From Mesorhizobium sp. WSM2240 (GTDB lineage Bacteria > Pseudomonadota > Alphaproteobacteria > Rhizobiales > Rhizobiaceae): a stretch of 64,000 bases of DNA. Position 1 is the stretch's first letter; each line of letters starts with the position of its first letter. Made by a program: the position numbers and the translations under genes. The notes under the pieces are model-generated. The model ran no database searches, had not been told where the DNA came from, and saw only the letters and a list, made by a program, of their open reading frames with translations. Positions 36,466-45,335 of this stretch are shown here, in pieces. The stretch is from the NCBI RefSeq assembly GCF_040438645.1, contig NZ_CP159253.1, positions 4,278,001 through 4,342,000 of the forward strand, in the 5' to 3' direction.

Positions 36466-37443
36466 TTACGCCGGTTTGGCGACGCCTGCCGTCTCGGGCA
36501 CCGGCGTCAGCGGCTTGCCCTCGGAAAACCAGGCGACGAGATTATCGACGACCAGGTCGGCCATGGCGTTGCGCGTGTGGACGGAAGCAGAGCCGACATG
36601 CGGCAGAAGCGTCGCGTTGGGCAGATCGATCAGCGCCTGCGGAACGCGCGGCTCGTCGGCAAAGACGTCGAGGCCCGCCGCCCGGATCACGCCGCCGGAA
36701 AGCGCCGCAATCAGCGCCTCCTCGTCGACCGTGCTGCCGCGGCCGATATTGACGAACACCCCGTCCGGCCCTAGCGCCCTCAGGACCTCGGCATTGACCG
36801 CCTTCTCGGTTGCAGCGGTGCCGGGCACGACCGAGACCAGCGTATCGACGGCGGCTGCCAGGCCAGCCAGCGTCGGGTGATACTCGTAGGAAAGCCCTTC
36901 GACGCGCCGCCGGTTGTGATAGGCGATCGAGAGGCCGAACGCCTCCAGCCGCTTTGCAATCGCCATGCCGATGCGGCCCATGCCGAAAATGCCGGCGCGA
37001 CGGCCGCGCAGCGTCGCCTGCGTCAGGGGATAAGGGCCTTCCTTGACCCAGCGACCCTGCCTTAGCCAGTTCTCGGCGCGCGGCAGTTCGCGCACCGTAT
37101 TGATGAGCAGGCCGAGCGCCGTATCGGCCACTTCCTCGGTCAGCACGTCCGGCGTATTGGTCACCATAACACCCTTGGCGGCGGCGTGGCGGGCGTCTAC
37201 CGCGTCGTAGCCGACGCCGAAACTGGCGATGATTTGGAGATTGGGCAGGGCGTCGATGAAGCCCGCATCGATCCCCGTCATCGCGGCGATGCCGCGCACG
37301 CTGCCTGCCAGTTCATCGGAGATGAGCGACTTGTCGGCCCTGTCCAGGCGGACCAGTTTGAAAGCCTTGTCTACACGCGCCAAGGCGCGCTCGTGCAGCC
37401 GGCCTGGAACGAGGATGGTCACGGCGGAACGGTCGCTGGTCAT
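36466..37443 (-). CDS. D-isomer-specific 2-hydroxyacid dehydrogenase (glyoxylate/hydroxypyruvate reductase type)
   Basis: A 325-residue NAD(P)-dependent dehydrogenase. The nucleotide-binding motif is GIFGMGRIGMAIAKRLEAFG (from about residue 150). The catalytic residues are in NIGRGSTVDEEAL (Arg), DVFADEPRVPQALIDL (Glu) and TLLPHVGSASVHTR (His). It would reduce glyoxylate or hydroxypyruvate to glycolate or glycerate. It is read from the same strand as the LacI regulator gene, 213 bp downstream, so it is the best candidate for its target. Glycerate produced here could feed the glycerate 2-kinase at 50885. Confidence 0.88.
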   Translation of the reverse strand: MTSDRSAVTILVPGRLHERALARVDKAFKLVRLDRADKSLISDELAGSVRGIAAMTGIDAGFIDALPNLQIIASFGVGYDAVDARHAAAKGVMVTNTPDVLTEEVADTALGLLINTVRELPRAENWLRQGRWVKEGPYPLTQATLRGRRAGIFGMGRIGMAIAKRLEAFGLSIAYHNRRRVEGLSYEYHPTLAGLAAAVDTLVSVVPGTAATEKAVNAEVLRALGPDGVFVNIGRGSTVDEEALIAALSGGVIRAAGLDVFADEPRVPQALIDLPNATLLPHVGSASVHTRNAMADLVVDNLVAWFSEGKPLTPVPETAGVAKPA

Positions 37444-37656
37444 ATCGATTTTCTTTCAGGAAGCTTTCGAGGGCGATGGCCCTGCGGCCGAGGGCGTACG
37501 CCAGACCGGCGTCGCCGTGATTTGCCAGAACAGCAAATTCCGACCGCAGGGGCGTCGAGCGCGAGAGCGCCTGCTGGCCGATCACACCACTCGAGCACGG
37601 AAAAACTTTAGCATAGGAGCGCGTCGCCGGGCAATTCCGGCGGGGAAATCGGGGCC

Positions 37657-38712
37657 TTACCCGCGCTCCAGCGGTTTGCCGGTCGACTGGCGCACATGCA
37701 GTTCCGGCCGGATCAGTTCTTGCGATGGCCGCACCGACTGGCCGTTGAGCTTATCGAGCAGGGCGCTGGCCGCGCGGCGACCTACCTCGCGCTGCCCGTT
37801 CCACACCGTTGTCAGCGCCGGGGTCGCGATAGCCGCCTCCTCCAGATCGTCGTAGCCGGTAACAGAAATGTCGACGCCCGGCACGAGGCCGGCGCGCGCT
37901 ATGCCGTTCATCAGGCCAATGGCGACGAGATCGTTCCAGCAGCAGGCAGCCGTCGGCTTGTCCTTCAGCGCCAGGAACTGGCTTGCGGCTTCAAAACCGG
38001 CCTGCTTGGTGCGCGGTCCCGGAATGCGCCAGTGCGGCTTGACCTCCAGCCCGGCATTTTCCATCGCCGTCATGTAGCCCTGGAAGCGGTCGCGGCCGGT
38101 CGAGGTCTGGTCGGTGCCGCCGATCATCGCGATGCGCTTGTGTCCGAGCGAAATCAAATGGTTAGTGGCGAGCCCGGTGCCATAGGCGTCGTCGCCGCGA
38201 AACACCGGCACCTCCGCGCCTTCCACTGTGCGGGCAATCAGCACCGCCGGCAGGCCGTTCTCCTCCGCCATCAGAATGTCTTCCGGCGGAGTGCCGATGG
38301 CGGGCGACATGATCACACCGTCGGCGCCGAGTTGCAGCAGCGTGTCGATGAAGGTGCGCTGCTTTTCGAGCTGGTCGTAGTGATTGGACAGGATGAAGGT
38401 TTGCCGGCTGCGGTCGAGTTCGCTTTCGATGGAGCGCAGTATCTCGGCGAAGAACGGGTTCATGATGTCGTGGACGACGACGCCGACAATGCCCGAACGC
38501 GAGGTGCGAAGGCTGGCTGCCCGGCGATTGTAGATATAGCCGATGGCGCGCGCATGTTCCTTGATGCGGTCGCGCGTCATGCCGGCGACAAGCGGGCTGT
38601 CGCGCAGAGCGAGCGACACGGTGGCGGTCGAAACGCCGAGCGCGTCGGCAATCGTCGAAAGCTTGATTTTTTGCGCCAGTTCGCCCTCCCCGGCTCCACC
38701 CTCAGCCAGCAT
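37657..38712 (-). CDS. LacI family transcriptional regulator
   Basis: A 351-residue repressor-type protein. The helix-turn-helix is at residues about 17-37 (KLSTIADALGVSTATVSLAL), with the hinge helix around NRRAASLRTSRSGIVGVVVHD and a periplasmic-binding-like sensor domain including GADGVIMSPAIGTPPED, HKRIAMIGGTDQTSTGRDRFQGY and ISVTGYDDLEEAAIATPALTTV. The effector is probably a sugar or sugar acid. The ATG at 38712 is the only start upstream of the HTH; it lies inside a 31-bp perfect palindrome, so the gene is probably autorepressed. The 2-hydroxyacid dehydrogenase gene downstream is a likely regulon member. Confidence 0.92.
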   Translation of the reverse strand: MLAEGGAGEGELAQKIKLSTIADALGVSTATVSLALRDSPLVAGMTRDRIKEHARAIGYIYNRRAASLRTSRSGIVGVVVHDIMNPFFAEILRSIESELDRSRQTFILSNHYDQLEKQRTFIDTLLQLGADGVIMSPAIGTPPEDILMAEENGLPAVLIARTVEGAEVPVFRGDDAYGTGLATNHLISLGHKRIAMIGGTDQTSTGRDRFQGYMTAMENAGLEVKPHWRIPGPRTKQAGFEAASQFLALKDKPTAACCWNDLVAIGLMNGIARAGLVPGVDISVTGYDDLEEAAIATPALTTVWNGQREVGRRAASALLDKLNGQSVRPSQELIRPELHVRQSTGKPLERG

Positions 38713-38734
38713 TTAAACTGTTTAAATGCTGGCT
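38704..38734. promoter_or_regulatory. 31-bp perfect palindrome over the LacI start codon, probable operator
   Basis: Two 15-nt arms, AGCCAGCATTTAAAC and GTTTAAATGCTGGCT, flank a single T. The core TTTAAAC-T-GTTTAAA resembles LacI/GalR-type operators. The first three codons of the regulator (ATGCTGGCT) lie in one arm, so a bound repressor would block transcription at or just after initiation, and the RNA could also fold and hide the start codon. Confidence 0.7.
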
Positions 38735-38756
38735 TACGGCACGGCCCGATGCCGAG

Positions 38757-39698
38757 TCAAAGCTTTTTTGCCAGCTCCGCATCTTCCGCGTTGGGCGCAG
38801 TGCGGCTGGCAAGGCGCAGCCGGTGCTCGCGATGGACGATGTAGAGGCCGCTCGCCACTATGATGGCGGCCCCGCCCAGCGTCCAGCCGTCGGGCAGTTG
38901 GCCGAAAACCAGATAGCCGAGGCCGATCATCCAGACCATCTGCAGGTAGGGATAGGGCGCGAGCGCCGTCGTCGTCGCCTGCCGGTAAGCCTTGATCAGC
39001 AGCCAATGACCAACTCCCCCGAAGAAGCCGAGCGAAATCAGGATGACCCAATGGAAGGGCTCCGCCGGCAACGACGCCGTGTAGGGCACCACCGGCGACA
39101 TCATTACGACCGGTGCGAGGGCGGAATAGAAGATCAGGCTTTCGGCGGTCTCAGACCCGGCCATGTGCCGGGTCATGATCACATAGGAGCAGTAGCAGAG
39201 CGTCGAGCAGATGGCGAAGACATGGCCGATCTCGAACACGCCGACGCCGGGGCGCGTGATGACGAGGACGCCGATAAAGCCGGCGATGACCGCCATCCAG
39301 CGGCGCCAGCCGGCCCACTCGCCGAGCAGCGGCCCGGCCAGCGCGGTAATCACCATCGGCGCGAAGAAATAGATCGACATGGTTTCGGCGAGCTGCAGCG
39401 TCTTCAGCGCCGCGAAGTTGAAGATGGTCGAGCCGAACAGGAACAGGCCCCGCAGGATCTGGCGCGGCAGGCTTTTCACCCTGAACATCGCTGGATTGTT
39501 CCAACTGCGGAACAGGATAAGCACCAGCACGACATGGACGGCGAAGCGCATCCACGAAACGAACGGCGCCGCCATGCCCGACAGCACCAGATATTTCGCG
39601 CTCGTGTCCAGGAAGGAAAACAGCAGGCCCGCGCCGAATACGAGCAGGATCGCCGACACTGGGGTGGCGGCTTCGGGTCTGTTTTCAGGTGCGTTCAA
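38757..39698 (-). CDS. DMT superfamily (EamA) transporter
   Basis: About 313 residues with ten hydrophobic helices and two EamA repeats, for example FLFGSTIFNFAALKTLQLAETMSIYFFAPM and GGVGHWLLIKAYRQATTTALAPYPYLQMVWM. Proteins of this type export metabolites. The start is uncertain: the frame has no ATG between 39857 and the first helix except far upstream, where the sequence is not family-like; a TTG at 39698 followed by NAPENRPEAATP gives a normal length and is my choice. It is divergent from the Spy/CpxP-type gene. Confidence 0.82.
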   Translation of the reverse strand: MNAPENRPEAATPVSAILLVFGAGLLFSFLDTSAKYLVLSGMAAPFVSWMRFAVHVVLVLILFRSWNNPAMFRVKSLPRQILRGLFLFGSTIFNFAALKTLQLAETMSIYFFAPMVITALAGPLLGEWAGWRRWMAVIAGFIGVLVITRPGVGVFEIGHVFAICSTLCYCSYVIMTRHMAGSETAESLIFYSALAPVVMMSPVVPYTASLPAEPFHWVILISLGFFGGVGHWLLIKAYRQATTTALAPYPYLQMVWMIGLGYLVFGQLPDGWTLGGAAIIVASGLYIVHREHRLRLASRTAPNAEDAELAKKL

Positions 39699-39830
39699 TG
39701 TCGGCGGTCGGCTGAATGTGAATGATACGGATGCTTTTGGGCGAGCCCGCCTTCCGGCACAAGCCCAAAACGTCTGGTCCAGCGCGGCGATGATCGGACG
39801 AACCGCCGGGTGCTGGATCCGGAGGCCGTC

Positions 39831-39845
39831 TTCACATTTCTTTAC
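39831..39845 (-). promoter_or_regulatory. CpxR-like box upstream of the Spy/CpxP-type gene
   Basis: On the minus strand the sequence is GTAAA-GAAAT-GTGAA, matching the known enterobacterial CpxR consensus GTAAA-N5-GTAAA with one mismatch. It is equivalent to a 10-bp-spaced direct repeat on the plus strand (TTCACATTTC TTTACATTCG, 39831-39850), as expected for an OmpR-family dimer. It lies 85 bp before the start of 39930. Confidence 0.5.
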
Positions 39846-39929
39846 ATTCGCCCGCAACGCGGGAAACGTTGGCTGGCTAGCCTTGGTCTCATCGCAGCAA
39901 TGCCTGCTGCAGGACGAAAGGACAGAACC

Positions 39930-40490
39930 ATGGAAAACGACGATCTAAATTCCGCGAGCTCGGACACAAGCGCTCCCTCCGGCGGCAAAGGCTGGGGGCG
40001 ACGCGCCGCAATCGGCGGTGTCGCCGCGATTGCAGCCATCGGCGCCATCGGGCTCGCCGGTGCGGCCAGCGGCGAATTCGGCCGCAACTTCGGCATGGGG
40101 CATTTCGGAATGGGCGAGCACATGATGCACGCTCGCATTGGAGGCATGGGATTTGGAGAGCGAGGAATGTCACATGTGCTCGACGAGATCGACGCGACGC
40201 CCGAGCAGGAAGAAAGACTGTGGGCGATCATCGACGCCGCGCGCAGCGAAATGAGACCGATGTTCCGGGAGTTCAGGGATACGCGCGAAGCCGTTGCCGA
40301 TATCCTCGGCGCCCCAACACTGGACCATGCCGCTGCCGAAAAGCTTCGCAGCGAGCGCATCACGGCGATCGACCAGGCGTCGCGCAAGATGACGACGGCC
40401 CTTCTCGACGCAGCCGAGGTGCTGACGCCGGAGCAGCGCGCGAAACTCGTCGAACATTTCAAGGAGCGCAGATGGCACAACCGGTGGTAA
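39930..40490 (+). CDS. Spy/CpxP-type LTxxQ periplasmic stress protein
   Basis: A 186-residue protein with an N-terminal anchor or signal after a charged leader (GRRAAIGGVAAIAAIGAIGLAGAA, about residues 25-48). The periplasmic part begins with a Met/His/Gly-rich stretch (FGMGHFGMGEHMMHARIGGMG), which may bind metal, and then an all-helical Spy/CpxP domain with two repeats: IDATPEQEERL and the canonical LTPEQRAKLVEHF. Such proteins are chaperone-like stress or metal sensors in the Cpx/Zra systems. It lies 40 bp upstream of an OmpR-type regulator and a sensor kinase, the usual Cpx arrangement. Shine-Dalgarno AGGA is 9 nt before the ATG. Confidence 0.82.
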   Translation: MENDDLNSASSDTSAPSGGKGWGRRAAIGGVAAIAAIGAIGLAGAASGEFGRNFGMGHFGMGEHMMHARIGGMGFGERGMSHVLDEIDATPEQEERLWAIIDAARSEMRPMFREFRDTREAVADILGAPTLDHAAAEKLRSERITAIDQASRKMTTALLDAAEVLTPEQRAKLVEHFKERRWHNRW

Positions 40491-40529
40491 GACGGTCTCT
40501 GCAACCGGCCAAACCTTGAGAGTGAAAAC

Positions 40530-41231
40530 GTGGCGGAACAGGTTCTGATCGTCGACGACGATACCCGCCTCTCCGCCATGCTTGCGGATTATCTCGCCGG
40601 AAACGGCTTTGCAGTCCATACCGCGGCGACGGCGACGGCGGGCATCGCCGATCTCGGCCGCCGCGCGCCGGATGCCGTCATTCTCGACGTCATGCTGCCG
40701 GATATCGACGGGTTCGAGACGTGCCGGCGGATGCGTGCGGTTTCGGATGTTCCGATCCTCATGCTCACCGCCAAGGGCGAGGAGACGGACCGCATCGTCG
40801 GGCTGGAACTGGGCGCGGATGACTATCTGCCGAAACCATTCAATCCGCGCGAATTGCTGGCGCGCCTGAAGGCGATCCTGCGCCGCCGCAACGGCGGCAC
40901 AGGATCCACTCCGCGCATCCTCCGCTTCGGCAGGCTGGAAATCGATCCCGGCTCTCGTTCTGTCAGGATCGACGGCCGCGAATGCGCAATGACCAGCTAC
41001 CAGTTCGACCTGCTTCTGGCGCTGGCCGAAAATGCCGGACGCACGCTTTCGCGCGAGCAACTGATGGATATGGTCAAGGGCGAGGAACTCGAAGCATTCG
41101 ACCGTTCCATCGATGTGCATGTTTCGCGGATAAGAGCGGCGATAGAGAGTGACCCGAAACACCCGCGCCGCATCATCACAGTGCGCGGCGCCGGCTACGT
41201 GTTCGCGCGGTTCCAGGACGACGAGAAGTGA
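40530..41231 (+). CDS. OmpR-family response regulator (CpxR-like)
   Basis: A 233-residue response regulator. The receiver domain has the acidic pair (VDDDTR), the phosphoacceptor Asp in VILDVMLPDIDGFE (about residue 53), Thr in ILMLTAKGEE and Lys in DDYLPKPFNPREL. The C-terminal winged helix has SYQFDLLLALAENAGRTLSREQLMD and RSIDVHVSRIRAAIE. The start codon is GTG. It precedes the sensor kinase gene by 14 bp and follows the Spy/CpxP-type gene; the CpxR-like box at 39831 suggests autoregulation. Confidence 0.93.
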   Translation: MAEQVLIVDDDTRLSAMLADYLAGNGFAVHTAATATAGIADLGRRAPDAVILDVMLPDIDGFETCRRMRAVSDVPILMLTAKGEETDRIVGLELGADDYLPKPFNPRELLARLKAILRRRNGGTGSTPRILRFGRLEIDPGSRSVRIDGRECAMTSYQFDLLLALAENAGRTLSREQLMDMVKGEELEAFDRSIDVHVSRIRAAIESDPKHPRRIITVRGAGYVFARFQDDEK

Positions 41232-41245
41232 AGCAGGTCTGATCG

Positions 41246-42502
41246 ATGCGCAGCAGCCTGTTTCTGAAAATCTATCTCACGCTGCTGGCGAGCCTGGCCG
41301 CGGTTGCGATCGCCAGCGCGGCTTTCGTGTGGCTCGGGCAGGGCGAACAGGAAACGAGCTGGCACAGCCAGCGTAATGCGTTTATCGCCGCGGTGATACC
41401 GCCCGACATGGATCGCGCGTCTCTAAAGGCCACACTCGATCGCCTTGCGAATGCCTTCGACGCGGATATCGCCGTCTATGACGCGGGCGGCAGGCTGATC
41501 GCGGGCGCGGGCCAACCGTTTCCGCAGGATATCCTCAACTGGAGAAGACGCCGCGGCCATGATGGCGATCTCCACACGATGGTCATGGACCTGCCCGACG
41601 GCCGTATGGTCGCCGCACGGATGGAAAGTCCTTTCAGATACGGAGGCAGAAACCCGCTCGCCTATCTGGCGATAATCGCCGGCGTCATAGGATTGACCGC
41701 CTATCCCGTCGTGCGTCACCTGACCCGCCGGCTGGAGCGGCTGCGCCGCGGCGTGGACGAGTGGGGAAGCGGCGCCTTCGTCACGCGCGTTCCCGATGAT
41801 GGCAGCGATGAGGTCGCCGCGGTCGCCAAGAGCTTCAACAGGGCAGCCGACCATGTCGAGCGGCTCATCGAGGCCCGTCGCGCATTGCTCGCCAATGCCA
41901 GCCACGAATTGCGCTCGCCGCTTGCACGCCTGCGCATGGCAATCGACCTCTACGAGCAGGCTCCCGACGACCGCAGGAAGGACGAGATCGTCCGCAATCT
42001 CGCCGAGCTGGACACGCTGGTCGAGGAGATACTCTTGGCGAGCAGGCTCGAGCATATCGACAAACTCGACCATGGCGAGCCGGTCGACCTGCTGGCGCTG
42101 GCGACCGAGGAGGGGGCACGCAACGATGTCGAGGTTACGGGCACGCCGGCGACGATCACGGGAGACGCGCGGCTGCTCAGCCGTCTGGTGCGCAACCTGA
42201 TGCAGAATGCGCTAAAACATGGCCGCCCGCCGGTAACCGCTAGGGTCTCGCGCGAGCGGTACAGCGTTGAGCTGCGCGTGCGTGACCACGGTCCGGGCAT
42301 TCCCGAGGGTGAGGCCGCCCGCATTTTCCAGCCGTTCTACCGGCCGTCGGGCCGAAGCGAGATGTCCGGCGGCTGGGGGCTTGGCCTGGCGCTGGTTCGC
42401 CAGATCGCAGGGCACCACGGAGCGACGGTGCACTACGAATCGCCGCCGGACGGTGGTGCATGCTTCGTGGTTTCGTTTCCGGCGGACCAGGCAGGCGACT
42501 GA
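41246..42502 (+). CDS. Membrane sensor histidine kinase (CpxA-like)
   Basis: A 418-residue kinase. Two membrane helices (about 8-30 and 130-150) enclose a periplasmic sensor of about 100 residues. A HAMP segment follows (HLTRRLERLRRGVDEWGSG), then the H-box LLANASHELRSPLARLRMA with the phosphoacceptor His near residue 220, the N-box NLMQNALKH, the G1 box RDHGPGIPEGEA and the G2 box GWGLGLALVRQIAG. It should phosphorylate the adjacent regulator. The Spy/CpxP-type protein upstream is a likely modulator of its sensor domain. Confidence 0.92.
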   Translation: MRSSLFLKIYLTLLASLAAVAIASAAFVWLGQGEQETSWHSQRNAFIAAVIPPDMDRASLKATLDRLANAFDADIAVYDAGGRLIAGAGQPFPQDILNWRRRRGHDGDLHTMVMDLPDGRMVAARMESPFRYGGRNPLAYLAIIAGVIGLTAYPVVRHLTRRLERLRRGVDEWGSGAFVTRVPDDGSDEVAAVAKSFNRAADHVERLIEARRALLANASHELRSPLARLRMAIDLYEQAPDDRRKDEIVRNLAELDTLVEEILLASRLEHIDKLDHGEPVDLLALATEEGARNDVEVTGTPATITGDARLLSRLVRNLMQNALKHGRPPVTARVSRERYSVELRVRDHGPGIPEGEAARIFQPFYRPSGRSEMSGGWGLGLALVRQIAGHHGATVHYESPPDGGACFVVSFPADQAGD

Positions 42503-42554
42503 CATTCAGCCATCGTGCTGACTTCGCAGAAAACCCGTTCCCTTATGACGGCGT

Positions 42555-43025
42555 TTAGTCTTCAAGCTCCAGATCGTCTTCGATCTCGACAGTTGCCGCG
42601 CCGTTGAGATTGGCCTCGATGCGCGAGAGCAGCTTCGACAGCGCCTTTTGTTCCTTTTTGTCGAGCCCGCGAAACGCCTGCTTCTCTGTCTTGCGTACAG
42701 ATTTCTCGATGCCGCGGATCGTCTCGCGGCCTGCGTCTGTCAGGAAGATGTGCGCCTGCCTCGCGTCGGAATCGGAAGCGCGCTTTTCGAGGAAGCCCTG
42801 CACCTGCAGCCGGTTGATGGTCTTGGTAATCGTGGGCGGACGCACGCCGAGTCGCGTCGCCAACTGGCCCGGCGTCTGGCCGTCCTGCTGGTCGAGCGCC
42901 AGCATGATCTGGTCCTGCCCTGCATAGAACCCTTGAGACAGGAGCCGCGCCGCCAGCGCTGTCCGCGACAGGCGCGCCGCCGAATGCAGCCGGCTCATCG
43001 TTGCGCTTTTATCCGCCTTGGCCAT
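42555..43025 (-). CDS. MarR family transcriptional regulator
   Basis: A 156-residue winged-helix regulator. The recognition region is QTPGQLATRLGVRPPTITKTINRLQVQGFLEKRASDSDARQAHIFLTDAGRE, with the wing and the conserved DxRxxxxxLT segment. The C-terminal part is rich in Lys and Glu and ends with an acidic tail (EIEDDLELED). It is convergent with the sensor kinase gene and follows the intradiol dioxygenase gene by 194 bp on the same strand, so it may control that gene. Confidence 0.88.
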   Translation of the reverse strand: MAKADKSATMSRLHSAARLSRTALAARLLSQGFYAGQDQIMLALDQQDGQTPGQLATRLGVRPPTITKTINRLQVQGFLEKRASDSDARQAHIFLTDAGRETIRGIEKSVRKTEKQAFRGLDKKEQKALSKLLSRIEANLNGAATVEIEDDLELED

Positions 43026-43219
43026 GTGACACCCCTAGGCTTTCGCACCGCCTCCGACAGGATAGTCGCGGCGGCTTCGTTGACAATCGCGATCTCACGC
43101 CCGGGCCGGCATTTCCGGGACCTTTGCCGGCAAGCAAACATATCGCCGACCGTGCTAATGCCAGAGCTGTATTTCAGTTAGATGACAAAGGAAAATTCTT
43201 TGGCCGGAACGCGGCGATT

Positions 43220-43954
43220 TCACGCTCCCGCGTCGACCGCGATGATCATCAGCGCCTCGTAGGCTGACTGCGTTTCGCGCAACGCCGCCTGCGACAGCGG
43301 CCCCGCCCGCCGGGCGATCCCGTCCTGGCTGTTCCACACGTCGCGTTTTCCACGACGGTCGTTATAGGGTGCGACGCTGGTGAAAAGGTGCTCGCTGAGG
43401 TCGTCGGGAAAGAATATCTGCCCCGTCATCACTGAGCTTTCATCCGGAAACACCTTGAAATGGATATGAGTCGTGCGGCCGCGGTACCAGCCGGGATAGA
43501 TGGTCTTGAACGAGGCGAGGCCCTTCTCGTCAGTATGCTGGACGCCGCGCAGGAACTTCTCGCCCGTCGTGTCGACATCGCGGCCGTCGCCCTGGCCCGG
43601 ATAGCCGGAATAGTGGCCCGTGGCGTCGCAATGCCAGATATCGACGCGCGCCTTCGGCAGCGGAAGGCAGTTTTCATCGACCACTTGCAGCCGCAGCATC
43701 AGTTCCACGCCTTCTCGGCCTTCCGTGATGTCCTGCCGCTCGAGTTCGGGATCGAAATAGAACGGGCCCTCGGTCGTTTCGGGCGTGATCGCGCACAGCC
43801 CTGCGCCCGGCATCAGCAGCGAAGCTCCGGCGAAGCGGGAATCGTCAGCCGCAAGCGCTTCGGGAGGCAGGAACGCTCCGCCGCCGGCGGTCACGCCGAT
43901 CAGGCCCAACGCCTGCCGGCGGGTGAATTGGGTGGTCTGCGGCCTGGCCTTCAT
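43220..43954 (-). CDS. Intradiol ring-cleavage dioxygenase-like protein with twin-arginine signal
   Basis: A 244-residue protein of the protocatechuate/catechol dioxygenase beta-sandwich family. The N-terminus has a twin-arginine motif and hydrophobic stretch (FTRRQALGLIGVTAGGGAFL), indicating export in folded state. The catalytic-domain signature is CAITPETTEGPFYFDPELERQ, and likely iron ligands are Tyr in HYSGYPGQGDG or PGWYRGR and the His pair in RTTHIHFKVF. It lacks the N-terminal linker domain of catechol dioxygenases. Secreted members are found in many soil bacteria; the substrate is unknown. I use the ATG at 43954 because it starts directly before the signal. Confidence 0.83.
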   Translation of the reverse strand: MKARPQTTQFTRRQALGLIGVTAGGGAFLPPEALAADDSRFAGASLLMPGAGLCAITPETTEGPFYFDPELERQDITEGREGVELMLRLQVVDENCLPLPKARVDIWHCDATGHYSGYPGQGDGRDVDTTGEKFLRGVQHTDEKGLASFKTIYPGWYRGRTTHIHFKVFPDESSVMTGQIFFPDDLSEHLFTSVAPYNDRRGKRDVWNSQDGIARRAGPLSQAALRETQSAYEALMIIAVDAGA

Positions 43955-44121
43955 GGACGCACCTTGTTGAAAACAATCGCTGCGGATCGAATCTAGCGCT
44001 GGGTCCAACCCTGTCCCAATGAATTTTCCGTAATGCGCCGGCCGGAAGCCCATCGATCGCGACGTGCAAAACCGATTTCGCCGTCCTATATGGGAGCGAC
44101 CAATCCCTATCGAGGACCATT

Positions 44122-45165
44122 ATGAGCGACGCACAGACGCAGATCCCGGTAACAGTGCTCACCGGCTATCTAGGCTCCGGCAAGACGACGCTGCTGAACC
44201 GCATCCTTTCGGAGAATCACGGCAAGCGCTACGCCGTGATCGTCAACGAATTCGGCGAGATCGGCATCGATAACGACCTGATCGTGGAATCCGACGAGGA
44301 AATCTACGAGATGAACAATGGCTGCGTGTGCTGCACGGTGCGCGGCGACCTGATCCGCGTGGTCGAGGGCCTGATGCGGCGGCCCGGACGCTTCGACGCC
44401 ATCCTCGTCGAGACAACCGGCCTCGCCGACCCGGTGCCGGTGGCCCAGACCTTCTTCATGGACGAGGACGTGCGCTCCAAGACCAGCCTCGACGCGGTGG
44501 TGGCCCTGGTCGACGCCAAACACCTGCCGCTGCGGCTGAAGGACAGCCGCGAGGCCGAGGACCAGATTGCCTTCGCCGACGTGGTGGTTCTGAACAAGAC
44601 CGACCTTGTGACGCCCGAGGAACTGCGGGACGTCGAGGCGGCTGTCCGCGCCATCAATCCGGCCGCGAAGATCCACCGCACCACGCGTGCAGGGGTTAAG
44701 CTGGACGAAGTGCTCGATCGCGGCGCTTTCGACCTGAAGCGTGCGCTCGAAAACGATCCGCATTTCCTCGAGGCGCACGATCACGACCACCACGACCATG
44801 ATCACGATCATCACCATCATCATGATCATGACCACCATCACCACGGCGCGGTCTCTCCCATCCATGACGTGACCGTGCAGTCGGTCTCGCTGCGCGGCGG
44901 CGAAATGGATCAGAAGAAGTTCTTCCCGTGGATCGAGAAGATCACTCAGATGGAAGGACCGAACATATTGCGGCTGAAGGGCATCATCGCCTTCAAGGAC
45001 GACCCGGAGCGCTACGTCGTCCAGGGCGTCCACATGATCGTCGAAGGCGACCACCAGCGCGCCTGGAAGGAAGGCGAGAAGCACGAGAGCCGGCTGGTTT
45101 TCATAGGCCGCGAGCTCGACGCGGAGCGTCTCAAGAAGAGCTTCGACGCCTGTCAGGCGGCCTGA
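44122..45165 (+). CDS. CobW/COG0523 family GTPase with His/Asp-only metal-binding run
   Basis: A 347-residue G3E GTPase. The P-loop is GYLGSGKTT (about 15-23), the CxCC metal motif is NGCVCC (C68, C70, C71), Walker B is ETTGLADP and the guanine motif is LNKTDL. Residues 219-241 are only His (16) and Asp (7), an extreme metal-binding linker. The C-terminal CobW domain follows. COG0523 proteins act as metallochaperones, often for zinc. The next gene is a WD40 protein, a neighbour pair common in rhizobial zinc loci, but no zinc-uptake gene or obvious Zur box is seen here. Confidence 0.92.
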   Translation: MSDAQTQIPVTVLTGYLGSGKTTLLNRILSENHGKRYAVIVNEFGEIGIDNDLIVESDEEIYEMNNGCVCCTVRGDLIRVVEGLMRRPGRFDAILVETTGLADPVPVAQTFFMDEDVRSKTSLDAVVALVDAKHLPLRLKDSREAEDQIAFADVVVLNKTDLVTPEELRDVEAAVRAINPAAKIHRTTRAGVKLDEVLDRGAFDLKRALENDPHFLEAHDHDHHDHDHDHHHHHDHDHHHHGAVSPIHDVTVQSVSLRGGEMDQKKFFPWIEKITQMEGPNILRLKGIIAFKDDPERYVVQGVHMIVEGDHQRAWKEGEKHESRLVFIGRELDAERLKKSFDACQAA

Positions 45166-45188
45166 TCCTTCAATCAGTCCCCGCGCTA

Positions 45189-45308
45189 GCGCTGCCCCTC
45201 ATCCCCTGCCGGACCTTCTCCCCGTGAAGTACGGGGAGAATGAGGATACTCCAACGCTGGTGCCCCCCTCTCCCCGTCCTTACAGGGAGAGGGTAAGGGT
45301 GAGGGGCA
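45189..45308. repeat. Palindromic intergenic repeat, rhizobial RIME-like (copy 2, extended)
   Basis: Begins with GCGCTGCCCCTCA, as in the copy at 12278, and has a first hairpin CTTCTCCCCGTGAAG / ACGGGGAGAA and a second hairpin CCTCTCCCCGTCC / CAGGGAGAGGG before ending TGAGGGGCA. The outer arms TGCCCCTCA and TGAGGGGCA close the element. It fills the gap between the CobW and WD40 genes. Confidence 0.78.
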
Positions 45309-45335
45309 ACTGAAACCTGGAATGAATAGCCCACC

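Noticed and set aside
43186..43202. CAAAG-N7-CTTTG inverted repeat between MarR and dioxygenase genes
   Set aside because: Only 5-bp arms in an A/T-rich patch; too weak as a terminator and not placed at the MarR promoter.
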